DNA from: DAISKN01 sp963716925
Lineage (GTDB): Bacteria; Acidobacteriota; Vicinamibacteria; Marinacidobacterales; SMYC01
Length of the DNA: 64,000 nucleotides
Assembly (NCBI GenBank): GCA_963716925.1
Contig: CAVQUX010000014.1
Location: forward strand, 744,001 to 808,000
Direction: 5' to 3'
The notes below the pieces were generated by a model. The model was not told the origin of the DNA. It made no database searches and saw only the letters and a list, made by a program, of their open reading frames with translations. Position 1 is the first letter of the stretch. Every line of letters begins with the position of its first letter. The position numbers and the translations under genes were made by a program. Shown here piece after piece: positions 1-8,357 of the stretch.

Positions 1-20
1 CCGCTTCTACGAGATGCGTC

Positions 21-965
21 TCACTCGTTACTGAAGTCGAAGCCGTCGTCGCTGAACTCGAGCTCGTGCCCCGCAGTATCCGTTTCCCACGAGGAGCCGG
101 AGTCGTCGCCGTCTCCCGCCTCGTTCGCGCTCGGAGGCGTAGGCGCCACCGTGGGTACTCGAGCGGCGGTGGTAGCCTCGCTGGAACCTTCGCCGGGGCG
201 CGGCTCCGAGGAATCGTTGCCGTAGCGCCCGACCACTACCCGGGCAACCCGGAGAAGCGATCCCTTCAGCATGTAGCCGGGCTGCAGCTCCTTCAGCACC
301 ATTCCGTCCTGAGACTCGTCGGGAACGTCCTGGAGGCCCGCCGCCTCGCTGTTGGCAGGATCGTAAATCTGCCCCCGGACGAAGATCTTCTCGAGTCCTT
401 CTTCCTTGAGGAGCTGGACCAGCCGGGAGCGCACGAGCATGATTCCCTGGAGCACCGAGTCGGGATCGAACGCGTTCTCGATGGAATCGATGGCGCGGTC
501 GAGGTTATCGAGAACCTCCACGAATCGCGCGATGAAGTCGCCCTTCGACTGCTCGAACCTCCGCCGCTCCGTCTTTTCTATGCGCGTTCGGAGCTTTTCC
601 GTCTCCTCTTTCTTGCCCCGGTAGGCCTCCATCACCTGCTCGATCTGGCGGTCCTTGTGATCGAGCTTGGCCCGGAGAGCGCGCAGCTCCTGAACCGTTT
701 CTTCGGGGAGATCGGGCGCCGGCGGGCGCGCCGGCGGAGAAGGGGGAGGTGGAGACTCGGGAAGGGCGGCGACGCCCGACTCCTCTACCAGCTCGTAGAC
801 CTCCGCGGCCTCTTCGGGGATGCGCGAGGCTGGATCTTCCCCGCCTCCGTCGGAATCCGCGGATTCGGGGGTCAGCCGTGGAAGCTTGTCCCTCTGTTTG
901 TCCAAACTTACGGCCCCGTCTTGCCTGGGTAACGCCGGTTGTGTCCTTAGTGAACGAGAACTCAA
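21..965 (-). CDS. grpE: GrpE-type nucleotide exchange factor
   Basis: Co-chaperone that releases ADP from DnaK during protein folding in the cytoplasm. The 314-aa product has a low-complexity acidic/proline-rich N-terminus (about residues 30-90), a long charged coiled coil (about 90-140), the GrpE dimerisation helices containing FVEVLDNLDRAID, and a C-terminal beta-wing ending LLRVARVVVG. The N- and C-terminal tails (the latter rich in Ser, Asp and Glu) make it longer than the usual 180-220 aa. The furthest upstream start is TTG and has no clear ribosome binding site, so the true start may lie inside the disordered N-terminus. dnaK or dnaJ may lie beyond the left edge. No CIRCE operator is visible upstream. 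The family call is secure; the start is not. Confidence 0.88.
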   Translation of the reverse strand: MSSRSLRTQPALPRQDGAVSLDKQRDKLPRLTPESADSDGGGEDPASRIPEEAAEVYELVEESGVAALPESPPPPSPPARPPAPDLPEETVQELRALRAKLDHKDRQIEQVMEAYRGKKEETEKLRTRIEKTERRRFEQSKGDFIARFVEVLDNLDRAIDSIENAFDPDSVLQGIMLVRSRLVQLLKEEGLEKIFVRGQIYDPANSEAAGLQDVPDESQDGMVLKELQPGYMLKGSLLRVARVVVGRYGNDSSEPRPGEGSSEATTAARVPTVAPTPPSANEAGDGDDSGSSWETDTAGHELEFSDDGFDFSNE

Positions 966-1073
966 TCAGTTTACCCGAATTTCCTGGCATGCGATAGTGC
1001 GCAGCCGGGCGGCCCTCCGACTCGCGCCTTTCGATCGAAACCGTTAAGATGGGCTTTCTTCAGGAGCGACTCC

Positions 1074-2342
1074 GTGGGACAGGAACTGCAAGTTTCGCTA
1101 AGACAGGCGGATCCAGAGATCGCTGCCGCGATTCTGAACGAGACCCATCGCCAGGGCGACGGTCTCGAGCTCATCGCCTCCGAGAACTTCGTGAGTCTCG
1201 CGGTGCTCGAGGCCGCGGGATCGGTCTTCACCAACAAGTACGCCGAGGGATACCCCGGTCGGCGCTACTACGGAGGCTGCGAGTTCGTCGACATCGTGGA
1301 GCGGCTCGCGATCGAGCGGGCGAAGAAGCTCTTCGCCGCGGACCACGCGAACGTTCAACCCCACAGCGGAACGCAGGCCAACATGGCCGTGTACCTCACG
1401 CTCCTCGATCCGGGCGATACCTTCATGGGGATGGATCTCTCCCACGGGGGACACCTCACTCACGGCCATCCGCTCAATTTCTCCGGCAAGCTCTACAAGG
1501 TCGTTCCCTACGGAGTGCGGCGGGAGGACGAGCAGATCGACTATGACGCTCTGCTCGAGCTCGCGCGACGGAATCGCCCGAAGATGATCCTCGTCGGCGC
1601 CAGCGCCTATCCGCGGCGGATCGATTTCGCGCGTTTCCGGAAAGCGGCGGACGAAGTGGGGGCGAAGGTGGTAACCGACATGGCTCACATCGCGGGGCTC
1701 GTCGCCGGAGGCGTCCACGAAAGCCCCGTTCCCCATTCGGATTTCGTCACCACCACCACCCACAAGACCCTTCGCGGGCCGAGGGGTGGTCTCATCCTCG
1801 CGCGCGAGGAATACGCCAAGGACATCAACCGCGTCACCTTTCCCGGAATCCAGGGCGGGCCTCTGGTTCACATCATCGCCGCGAAGGCCGTCTGTCTGAA
1901 GCTCGCCCTCGAAGATTCCTTCCGCGAATACGCGCGCCGGATCGTTTCGAACGCCTCGGCGCTCGCGGCGGTGCTGATGGAAGAAGGATTCCGCCTGGTC
2001 TCCGGCGGGACGGACAACCACCTGCTCCTCGTCGACGTGGGCGCGAGCGGAATCACGGGCAAGGAGGCGGAGGAGGCTCTCGAGAGGGCCGGAATCACCG
2101 CGAACAAGAACGTGATTCCGTTCGATACCCGGCCGCCTCTGGTCGCGAGCGGCATCCGACTCGGAACTCCCGCGCTCACGAGCCGCGGGATGAGAGAAGC
2201 CGAAATGAAGAGGGTCGGTCGACTCATCGCTCGGGCGCTCCGCGGTCGAGAACAGCCGCCGGAGCTCGAGAAGGTGCGTCGAGAAGTCCGCGAGCTCACG
2301 GCCGGCTTCCCCCTCTACCCCAGCTTGATCGCGCAGGGATGA
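1074..2342 (+). CDS. glyA: Serine hydroxymethyltransferase
   Basis: PLP enzyme converting serine plus tetrahydrofolate to glycine plus 5,10-methylene-THF; main source of one-carbon units. The 422-aa length is normal for the family. Recognisable segments are LIASENFVS near the N-terminus, EGYPGRRYYGGCE, and TTTHKTLRGPRGG, whose Lys (about residue 231) should hold PLP. The start is GTG, supported by AGGAG at 1062-1066 seven bases upstream. It is divergent from grpE and followed by the helicase gene after an 89-bp gap with a 9-bp tandem repeat. Confidence 0.97.
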   Translation: MGQELQVSLRQADPEIAAAILNETHRQGDGLELIASENFVSLAVLEAAGSVFTNKYAEGYPGRRYYGGCEFVDIVERLAIERAKKLFAADHANVQPHSGTQANMAVYLTLLDPGDTFMGMDLSHGGHLTHGHPLNFSGKLYKVVPYGVRREDEQIDYDALLELARRNRPKMILVGASAYPRRIDFARFRKAADEVGAKVVTDMAHIAGLVAGGVHESPVPHSDFVTTTTHKTLRGPRGGLILAREEYAKDINRVTFPGIQGGPLVHIIAAKAVCLKLALEDSFREYARRIVSNASALAAVLMEEGFRLVSGGTDNHLLLVDVGASGITGKEAEEALERAGITANKNVIPFDTRPPLVASGIRLGTPALTSRGMREAEMKRVGRLIARALRGREQPPELEKVRREVRELTAGFPLYPSLIAQG

Positions 2343-2350
2343 GCTGGGCG

Positions 2351-2390
2351 GAGGTAGCGGAGGCCACGGAGGCCACGGAGGCCACGGAGG
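2351..2390. repeat. 9-bp tandem repeat between glyA and the helicase gene
   Basis: The unit gaggccacg occurs three times in succession at 2360-2386, preceded by the variant gaggtagcg (2351-2359) and followed by a partial unit gagg. It lies just after the glyA stop and before the helicase start, outside coding sequence. It resembles a slippage-prone minisatellite; no function is evident. Confidence 0.85.
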
Positions 2391-2431
2391 AATGCCAGGC
2401 CGGATTTCGTCCTACAGGGTCTGAGCCGTAG

Positions 2432-4447
2432 ATGACGCGAAGCCAAAGCCTCCACGGGGCCGAGAGGGGTCTCGACGCCCTCGACCCCGAGCGGGTCCGG
2501 GAGATCCTCGGCCCGAGCGGCCCCTTCGCCGCCACTCTTCCGAGCTTCGAGCATCGCGAGTCCCAGCAGGACATGGCCGCCGCCGTGGCCGACGTGCTGC
2601 GCGAGGGTGGCGAGCTCCTGGTCGAAGCGGGAACCGGGACGGGGAAGTCGCTCGCCTACTTGGTCCCCGCCATCCTCTCCGGGCAGAGGGTCGTCATCTC
2701 GACGGGGACCAAGAACCTCCAGGAGCAGCTCTTCTACAAGGACATCCCGCTGGTGCGGAAGGCCCTCAACCTGCCGTTCACCGCCTGTCTCATGAAAGGC
2801 CGCGGGAACTACCTGTGCCTCGCCAGGTTCGCCCAGTTCCAGGCGCAGCCGGCGTTTCGTTTCTTCGAGGAGTCCGCGCACTTCGAGACCCTTCAACTCT
2901 GGAGCCAGATGACGAAGACCGGGGATCGCTCCGAGATTCCCGGCGTCCCCGAGAAGCTCGATTTCTGGAAAGGGGTCTCGGCGCGGAGCGAGAACTGCGT
3001 GGGCAAGGAATGCCCCGACTTCGACCGCTGCTACGTGACCAGGCTCCGGCAGAAGGCGGCGGAGAGCGAGCTCATCGTCGTGAACCACCACCTGCTCTTC
3101 GCGGACCTGGTGGTGCGGCAGGGAGCCTACGGCGAGGTCATTCCCGAATACGACTATCTCGTGCTCGACGAAGCGCACCAGGTCGAGGACGTGGCCACGG
3201 CGAACTTCGGCCTGACGGTGACGAGCGCCGCGGTGGAAGAGCTCGCGCAGGACGCGGAGAAAGTGTGGAACGCGCGGCGCGCGAGATCGAGGCAGGCGCT
3301 CTCGGAGCTCAAGCGGCTCCGGGGGGCGAGCCAGGAGCTCTTCGAGTCGTACCGGCCGAAAGAGGGCAAGGACGACCGGTACCGCCTCCGACCGCGAAGC
3401 GCCACTCCCGAGCAGGAGCGCGCCGTCGACGGCTTCCGTCGGCAGCTCTCGCGGGTCCGCGAGGGGCTCGAAGGGATTCCCGAGCCGGACGAGGCCACCG
3501 TCGCCCTCACGCGCAGAGCGGGGGAGATCGACGTCGATCTCGAGGCCATCGTGGGCGCCGCCGATCCCGAATCGGTCTCGTGGTGCGAGAGGCGCGAACG
3601 TTCGGTCGCCCTCCGCTCGTCGCCGATACGCGTGGCTCCCATGGTTCGTAGCATGCTCCTCGACCGGAAGCGCGCGGTGGTCCTTACGTCGGCGACCCTC
3701 GCCGTCGACGAGTCTTTCGACTTTGTCTCTTCGCGGCTCGGGGTCGCGACCGATCGGGGCCGCCTGCTCCCCTCGCCTTTCGATTACCGCTCGCAGGCCC
3801 TGTTCTACGTTCCCCGGCAGCTTCCCCCGCCGAAAGACCCCGCGTTCATCCGGTGCGCCGCGGACGAGATCCGGCTCCTTCTCCAGGCGAGCCGCGGCCG
3901 GGCGTTTCTTCTCTTCACGAGCTTCGCCAACCTGCACGCGGTGCGAGAGGAGCTCGCGCCCCGCCTGCAGTTTCCTCTCTTCGTCCAGGGAGAGGCCTCG
4001 CGGGGAGAGCTCCTCGACTCCTTCCGGGAGACGCCGGGAGCGGTGCTCCTCGCGACTTCGAGCTTCTGGGAGGGGGTGGACGTGATGGGAGAGCAGCTCT
4101 CGCTGGTGGTGATCGACAAGCTCCCCTTCGCCGTCCCTTCGGACCCGCTGGTATCGGCGCGGATGGACTTCGTCAACGGCACCGGCGGGAACGCCTTCGC
4201 GGACTACCAGGTGCCCATGGCGGTTCTCTCGCTGAAGCAGGGGCTCGGCCGCCTCATCCGATCGAGGTCCGATCGAGGTGTCGTGGCGGTCCTCGACAGC
4301 CGACTCTCCACTATGGCCTACGGCAAACGCTTCCTGGCCAGCCTTCCCCCCTATCGGCTCACGCACGAACGGGACGAGGTCGAGAGATTCTTTCGCGGGG
4401 CAGAACCCGAACCCGACACCGGCCAGACATCGGATTTGACGACATGA
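2432..4447 (+). CDS. dinG: DinG/XPD-type ATP-dependent DNA helicase
   Basis: Superfamily 2, XPD-like 5'-3' helicase expected to act in DNA repair or replication-transcription conflict. The 671-aa protein has Walker A GTGTGKS (about residues 67-73), a DEAH box in VLDEAHQVED (about 245), and late helicase motifs including SFWEGVDVMGEQL and LKQGLGRLIRSRSDRG. Cysteines at about 119, 189, 194 and 200 match the spacing of the XPD/DinG 4Fe-4S domain; C129 is an extra one. There is no N-terminal exonuclease domain, so it is the short form (YoaA/DinG-like). Its stop overlaps the next start as ATGA, implying translational coupling. The exact subfamily (DinG or YoaA) is not resolved. Confidence 0.93.
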   Translation: MTRSQSLHGAERGLDALDPERVREILGPSGPFAATLPSFEHRESQQDMAAAVADVLREGGELLVEAGTGTGKSLAYLVPAILSGQRVVISTGTKNLQEQLFYKDIPLVRKALNLPFTACLMKGRGNYLCLARFAQFQAQPAFRFFEESAHFETLQLWSQMTKTGDRSEIPGVPEKLDFWKGVSARSENCVGKECPDFDRCYVTRLRQKAAESELIVVNHHLLFADLVVRQGAYGEVIPEYDYLVLDEAHQVEDVATANFGLTVTSAAVEELAQDAEKVWNARRARSRQALSELKRLRGASQELFESYRPKEGKDDRYRLRPRSATPEQERAVDGFRRQLSRVREGLEGIPEPDEATVALTRRAGEIDVDLEAIVGAADPESVSWCERRERSVALRSSPIRVAPMVRSMLLDRKRAVVLTSATLAVDESFDFVSSRLGVATDRGRLLPSPFDYRSQALFYVPRQLPPPKDPAFIRCAADEIRLLLQASRGRAFLLFTSFANLHAVREELAPRLQFPLFVQGEASRGELLDSFRETPGAVLLATSSFWEGVDVMGEQLSLVVIDKLPFAVPSDPLVSARMDFVNGTGGNAFADYQVPMAVLSLKQGLGRLIRSRSDRGVVAVLDSRLSTMAYGKRFLASLPPYRLTHERDEVERFFRGAEPEPDTGQTSDLTT

Positions 4448-4821
4448 CGCTGCAATACGAGATTTCCGCCGAGACCACGTTCGCCGCTTCCCACCAGCTC
4501 CGGGGCTACAAAGCCGACCTGGAGCCGCTCCACGGGCACAACTTCCGCGTGGAGGCGTTCGTTTCCACCGAACGACTTCCCGATTCCGGCCTGGTGATGG
4601 ACTTCCTCGAGCTCGAGGCGAGGCTGAAAGAGGTCGTGGCACCGTACGACCACCGCCACATCAACGAGATCCCTCCTTTCGACGGCGAGAACCCGACCAC
4701 GGAGAACATGGCGCGCTTCTTCCACGGCGAGCTTCGGAAGAGGCTTCCCCCGGAAGTCACGCTGCGCCGGGTCCGGGTCTGGGAGGCGCCGACATACAGC
4801 GCCTCCTACGGCGAGATCTAG
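4444..4821 (+). CDS. 6-pyruvoyl-tetrahydropterin synthase family, PTPS-III type (QueD/PtpS fold)
   Basis: T-fold pterin enzyme of 125 aa. Zinc ligands are visible as H17 (in ASHQL) and H30/H32 (in LHGHN). The cysteine used by QueD and PTPS-II at four positions before HGH is Leu here. Instead E27 gives the sequence ExxHGH, the signature of the PTPS-III subgroup, which cleaves the dihydroneopterin side chain and can replace FolB in folate synthesis. That subgroup fits folP being encoded 7 kb away. A QueD role in queuosine synthesis is less likely from the active site, although queA is also in the window. The start ATG overlaps the helicase stop by 4 nt. Confidence 0.88.
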   Translation: MTLQYEISAETTFAASHQLRGYKADLEPLHGHNFRVEAFVSTERLPDSGLVMDFLELEARLKEVVAPYDHRHINEIPPFDGENPTTENMARFFHGELRKRLPPEVTLRRVRVWEAPTYSASYGEI

Positions 4822-4868
4822 TCGGGCTGCTGAAGAATGCATCTGCCCCTGAGCGAGCGGAGCGAGCC

Positions 4869-4919
4869 CGGCCCGAATGGGCCGCCGACATCTTCGGCCG
4901 CGGGGGTGGGGCCCCGCGG
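4869..4919. terminator. GC-rich hairpin pair after the helicase/PTPS operon
   Basis: Two perfect stems follow the PTPS stop: cggccc/gggccg with loop gaat (4869-4884) and ccgcgggg/ccccgcgg with a 6-nt loop (4898-4919). No T-run follows, so this is a stable structure that might stop or protect the transcript rather than a textbook intrinsic terminator. Confidence 0.45.
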
Positions 4920-4938
4920 CATTGATGCACTAGAGGTG

Positions 4939-4968
4939 TTTACACGGCGAAGTTCGTGCGCGTATAAT
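4939..4968 (+). promoter_or_regulatory. Sigma-70-like promoter for the PLP-homeostasis/DivIVA operon
   Basis: TTTACA (4939-4944), an 18-bp spacer and a perfect TATAAT (4963-4968). The predicted transcript would start near 4975, leaving a leader of about 50 nt before the ATG at 5025. It is the best match to a consensus promoter in the window. Confidence 0.75.
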
Positions 4969-5024
4969 AGCTGAACTCACACGCTCTTAGCCGGACACTC
5001 GGAAGAACGACCGTCGTCTTTGCC

Positions 5025-5768
5025 ATGGAGATCCCCTCTCGTCTCGCCGCCATCCGGAAGCGGATGGAAAGCGCCTGCCGCCGTTCCGGAAGGGCCACGA
5101 CGGACGTAACCCTGGTAGCGGTAGCGAAGACCCGTACGCCGGCGGAAGTCGTCCGCGCGGTCGAGGCCGGGGTCAGCGACTTCGGCGAGAACCGGGTGCA
5201 GGAGGCGGAAACGAAGATCCCCGCGATCGGCGCCGTCGAGACCCGCGAGGGAGCCCCTCCCCGGTGGCACCTGGTAGGGCACCTGCAGAAGAACAAGGTG
5301 AAGAAGGCGGTCGCTCTCTTCGACCGCATCCACTCCCTGGACAGCGTGGAGCTGGGCCACAGGATCGATCGCGCCGCCGAGGAGATCGGCAAGGTGCAGC
5401 CGGTCCTGGTTCAGGTGGATCTGGCTTCCGAGCCCACCAAGTTCGGGCTGCCGGAGACGGAGCTCCTTCCCGCGCTCGAGAGCTTGACCGGCCTGCGGCG
5501 CATCCGCGTCGACGGGTTGATGGTTCTGCCGCCGCTCGTTCCCGATCCCGAAGCCGTGCGCCCGTACTTTCGCCGTCTACGGGAGCTCGGTGCTGCGGCT
5601 TTCGGCCGCGGACTCGCGGGGCAGGAGCTCTCCATGGGAATGAGCCATGACTTCGAGGTCGCCATCGAAGAGGGCGCGACCTTCATTCGGGTGGGGACGG
5701 CTCTTTTCGGACCTCGGGCTGCGGCCGAATCCGCGGAGGGGCCGCAATCGCCACGATTCGGATCATAA
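5025..5768 (+). CDS. yggS: YggS/PROSC family pyridoxal phosphate homeostasis protein
   Basis: PLP-binding TIM-barrel protein with no known catalytic activity, involved in B6 and amino-acid homeostasis. The 247-aa product has the PLP lysine K35 in LVAVAKTRTP, GENRVQEAETK, WHLVGHLQKNK and the C-terminal phosphate-binding segment SMGMSHDFEVAIEEG. A strong promoter lies 60 bp upstream, and divIVA follows after 10 bp. In Gram-positives the homolog (ylmE) sits in a cell-division cluster ending with divIVA, so the pairing here is a remnant of a known neighbourhood. Confidence 0.94.
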   Translation: MEIPSRLAAIRKRMESACRRSGRATTDVTLVAVAKTRTPAEVVRAVEAGVSDFGENRVQEAETKIPAIGAVETREGAPPRWHLVGHLQKNKVKKAVALFDRIHSLDSVELGHRIDRAAEEIGKVQPVLVQVDLASEPTKFGLPETELLPALESLTGLRRIRVDGLMVLPPLVPDPEAVRPYFRRLRELGAAAFGRGLAGQELSMGMSHDFEVAIEEGATFIRVGTALFGPRAAAESAEGPQSPRFGS

Positions 5769-5778
5769 GGAGTAAGGG

Positions 5779-6300
5779 ATGAAACTGACCCCGCTAGACA
5801 TCCAGAGACACGAATTCCAGCAGCGCACGTTCCGCGGCCTCGACGGAGCGGAGGTGAGGATGTTCCTCAACGCCGTCTCGGAGGAGATGGAGCACCTGCG
5901 CTCCGACAACGAGAAGATGTCCGAGGAGGTGCGTCGACTCACGGCTCTTCTCTCCGAGCACCACCAGCGCGAGGAGATCCTGAAAAACACTCTGGTGGCG
6001 GCCCAGCGCACCTCGGAAGAGCTGAAGGAGAACGCCAAGAAGCAGTCGCAGATGCTCCTCAAGGAAGCCGAGCTCGCCGCCGACCGTCTCGTCGAGGCGG
6101 CGCAGTCGAGAGCTCACGAGATCGAGAAGGACATCCTCGAGCTGAAGATGCAGAAGCGGCAGGTGCTGAACTCGATCCTCGCGGCCATCGCGAACCTGCG
6201 CAACCTGATTCAGCTGATGAGCGAGACCGAGGCGGAGCGCGAAAAGCTGTCGTTTCTCAAGCGCCGCGCCGACGGCGGCGGCTCCAAGAGCCCTTCTTAG
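5779..6300 (+). CDS. divIVA: DivIVA-domain coiled-coil protein
   Basis: Membrane-curvature or pole-associated scaffold protein. The 173-aa protein begins with the DivIVA lipid-binding/N-terminal motif (LTPLDIQRHEF, then FRGLDGAEVRMFLNAV), followed by a long Glu/Lys/Gln-rich coiled coil to about residue 150 and a short Gly/Ser tail. It has a good ribosome binding site, aaggagtaaggg, directly before ATG. Co-transcribed with yggS. In Gram-positives DivIVA marks poles and septa; in Gram-negative lineages its role is little studied, so only the family is claimed. Confidence 0.88.
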   Translation: MKLTPLDIQRHEFQQRTFRGLDGAEVRMFLNAVSEEMEHLRSDNEKMSEEVRRLTALLSEHHQREEILKNTLVAAQRTSEELKENAKKQSQMLLKEAELAADRLVEAAQSRAHEIEKDILELKMQKRQVLNSILAAIANLRNLIQLMSETEAEREKLSFLKRRADGGGSKSPS

Positions 6301-6353
6301 ATTCTCGCGAACGAAGGGGGGGCGATGGGGATAGGGAGACAAGGGCGGTCGAA

Positions 6354-6369
6354 GATACGAGACCGTATC
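6354..6369. terminator. Hairpin between convergent divIVA and the small membrane protein gene
   Basis: gatacg/cgtatc stem with loop agac, flanked by an outer ggggata...tatcccc pairing (left part near 6327-6333, right part 6366-6380). It lies in the 97-bp gap between two converging genes, where a bidirectional stop signal is expected. No clear T-run is present. Confidence 0.4.
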
Positions 6370-6397
6370 CCCTTATCCCCTCCGGTCTCGGATCCCT

Positions 6398-6763
6398 CTA
6401 GAAGATCTTGCTCTCCTCGTCGACGGTCACCGTCCAGGTGTAGGGTTTGCCGGGCAGCCATTCCGCGGACAGCTGGTAGACGACCTGGACCCGGGTGTAG
6501 GTGGCCTGCTTCGTCACTTTGATCATCTCGCGGGTGATGGGCAACTGGAGCTCGGCCGCCCTCTGAACCAGCTCGTTCGCGACGGAGTTGGAGTCCTTCG
6601 TCGCCGAGAATTTCGACGCCTCGATGGCGACGTCCTGGAACTGGAACTGGCGCATCAGCAGTGGGCCGAACTGCTTCGCTTCGTAGGCGGCGAAAACCAC
6701 GAGCAAGATCCCGAGGATCAGGCCCAGGCTGATCGCTCCTCGCTCACCGTTCATGCTTCTCAT
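6398..6763 (-). CDS. Small single-pass membrane protein, DUF4845-like
   Basis: 121-aa protein with a short charged N-terminus, one hydrophobic segment (GAISLGLILGILLVVFAAY) and an extracytoplasmic domain of about 90 residues ending in a beta-rich segment with YQLSAEW and WTVTVDEE. The start at 6763 is chosen because AGGAGG lies about 8 nt upstream; a longer frame to 6805 lacks a site. The pseudopilin-like N-terminus and position directly after lepB recall the DUF4845 proteins found next to lepB in Proteobacteria. The resemblance is in architecture and context, not confirmed by alignment. Function unknown. Confidence 0.65.
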   Translation of the reverse strand: MRSMNGERGAISLGLILGILLVVFAAYEAKQFGPLLMRQFQFQDVAIEASKFSATKDSNSVANELVQRAAELQLPITREMIKVTKQATYTRVQVVYQLSAEWLPGKPYTWTVTVDEESKIF

Positions 6764-6815
6764 CGACGTTCCTCCTGGTTCCGAACAAGGCCGGGCATCA
6801 CCCATAAACAGGACG

Positions 6816-7583
6816 TCAGCGCACGAGATGAAAGAATCGATTCCAGCGAGTGTTGGGAACGAAGTGAGTGATCACCGACAGCACTTCCTTGACCCGCTCC
6901 CATCCTTCCTTGAAATAAGCGTCTCGGCCGTCCGGGGCGTCGTAGGACCAGTAGATCATGAGCGCGCGCCCCTTCAGCAGCCCACCGGGCAGGGTGCCCC
7001 AGAAACGGCTGTCGTGGCTGTTGTCGCGATTGTCCCCCATGACGAAGTAGTGCCCCTCGGGGACGACGATCTCGTGCATGTTGTCTCCCCGCGGGTCGGA
7101 ATAGACGTTCTCGTCCGTTCCCGGGACCTCGAGGAAATGAGCGTAGGGTTCGTCCAGGGGCTCGTCGTTGATGAAAACTTTCTTGTTTTCGATGCGGACT
7201 CGCTCTCCCGGAAGGCCGATGACCCGCTTGATGAAATCGCGCTCGGGCTCGTTCGGAAACTTGAACACCACGACGTCCCGTCGCTTCACGTCCCGGACCG
7301 GGGTCAGCTTCCTCTCGAGTCCCGTCGCCGTGGGAGCGTAGAGCATCTTGTTGACGATGAGGTGATCCCCGACGAGGAGGTTCTCCTCCATCGATCCCGT
7401 TGGAATCTTGAACGCCTGGAAGACGAACGTGCGCACGAACAGGGCGAGTATCACGGCGACGCAAATCGATTCGAAGTACTCCCGGAGCGTGGACTTGTCG
7501 AATTTGTCGCTCGAAGTTTCGGTGGACTTGTCCTTGGATCTCAAAGCTCCGCTCTTTCGAGGGCTATAACCCTCTAACATCAT
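6816..7583 (-). CDS. lepB: Signal peptidase I
   Basis: Membrane-bound serine/lysine protease that removes signal peptides from secreted proteins. One membrane segment (ICVAVILALFVRTFVFQAF) is followed by the catalytic Ser in IPTGSMEENLL (about residue 64), the catalytic Lys in RDFIKRVIGLPGE (about 119) and the conserved box MGDNRDNSHDSR. The start is uncertain: a TTG at 7595 and two ATGs at 7583 and 7580 are in frame. A promoter-like TTGACG/TAAATT pair lies over the TTG, favouring the ATGs. It follows pdxJ by less than 30 bp and is probably also read from the upstream operon. Confidence 0.94.
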   Translation of the reverse strand: MMLEGYSPRKSGALRSKDKSTETSSDKFDKSTLREYFESICVAVILALFVRTFVFQAFKIPTGSMEENLLVGDHLIVNKMLYAPTATGLERKLTPVRDVKRRDVVVFKFPNEPERDFIKRVIGLPGERVRIENKKVFINDEPLDEPYAHFLEVPGTDENVYSDPRGDNMHEIVVPEGHYFVMGDNRDNSHDSRFWGTLPGGLLKGRALMIYWSYDAPDGRDAYFKEGWERVKEVLSVITHFVPNTRWNRFFHLVR

Positions 7584-7585
7584 TG

Positions 7586-7614
7586 AATTTAGCAAAGAAA
7601 CGCCCGAGCGTCAA
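7586..7614 (-). promoter_or_regulatory. Candidate internal promoter for lepB
   Basis: On the minus strand TTGACG (7614-7609), a 17-bp spacer and TAAATT (7591-7586). The -10 ends 2 nt before the first in-frame ATG (7583), so the RNA would begin almost at the start codon. The -35 overlaps the pdxJ stop codon. Confidence 0.4.
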
Positions 7615-8357
7615 TTTCTCGGCCGTATCTGAAGGAGCTCGACCCACTCCTCGACGGCGGGGGCGAACCCGATCATGACCGCCCTCGAGACCAGGGCGTG
7701 ACCGACGTCGATCCGGGAGAGACCCGGGATGTCGAGCAGCAGCCGCGCTTTGCGCAAGGTCAATCCGTGGCTGGCGCTGACGTGGAGATCCAGCTTGGAC
7801 CCGAGGCGTGCGCAGTCCGAGAACTTCTGGAGCTCCCGGTCGATGGCCTCGCGGTCGCGCGCGAGGCCCACCTGATCGCTCGCGGCGGCGAACGCCTCGG
7901 TGGCGATGGTGATCCCCGCGGCCCCGACCTGGTGGGCGGCCTTGACCTGATCGATCGAGGGGTCGACGAGGATTCCCGGGAGGATGGAGCTTTCGCGCAT
8001 CTCCCGCATCCGCTCCTTCAGCTGAGCGGTGTTCAGGAGCACGTCCAATCCGCCGCCGCCGGCGGACTCGAGCCGTTCGGGAATGAAGGTCACCCGGTCC
8101 GGCTTCGCCGTGAGCGCGAATCGAATCATCTCCTGGCCGGGGGTGATCACCAGGTTGAGCTCGACCCCCACCGACTCGCGCAGAAGTCGGACGTCTCGCT
8201 CCTGGATGTGGCGGCGATCGCTCCGGAGCTGGACGTTGATCGCGGATGCCCCGGCCTGCTCCGCCAGGAACGCCGCGAACACCGGATCCGGACCCCGGGT
8301 CTTCCGGGACTCCCGGAGCAGCGCCACGGCGTCCAGCGTGACGCCGAGCTCGATCAC
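7611..8357 (-). CDS. pdxJ: Pyridoxine 5'-phosphate synthase
   Basis: Condenses 1-deoxyxylulose 5-phosphate with 3-amino-2-oxopropyl phosphate to make pyridoxine phosphate (DXP-dependent B6 pathway). The 248-aa TIM-barrel protein starts LGVTLDAVALLRESR and contains VQLRSDRRHIQ, the conserved LVITPGQEMI and the C-terminal phosphate-binding ELDVGHALVSRAV-like segment (here RIDVGHALVSRAV). GTG start overlapping the glmM stop by 4 nt, so translation is probably coupled. Its presence implies de novo B6 synthesis, matching the yggS gene nearby. Confidence 0.94.
   Translation of the reverse strand: MIELGVTLDAVALLRESRKTRGPDPVFAAFLAEQAGASAINVQLRSDRRHIQERDVRLLRESVGVELNLVITPGQEMIRFALTAKPDRVTFIPERLESAGGGGLDVLLNTAQLKERMREMRESSILPGILVDPSIDQVKAAHQVGAAGITIATEAFAAASDQVGLARDREAIDRELQKFSDCARLGSKLDLHVSASHGLTLRKARLLLDIPGLSRIDVGHALVSRAVMIGFAPAVEEWVELLQIRPRN

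Noticed and set aside
965..1073. Possible CIRCE heat-shock operator or glycine riboswitch in the grpE-glyA gap
   Set aside because: No ttagcactc-type inverted repeat, and the gap is too short and lacks riboswitch-like stems.
2315..4642. 775-aa open frame antisense to the helicase gene
   Set aside because: Mirror frame of a well-conserved helicase in GC-rich DNA; Arg/Gly/Pro-rich with no recognisable domain.
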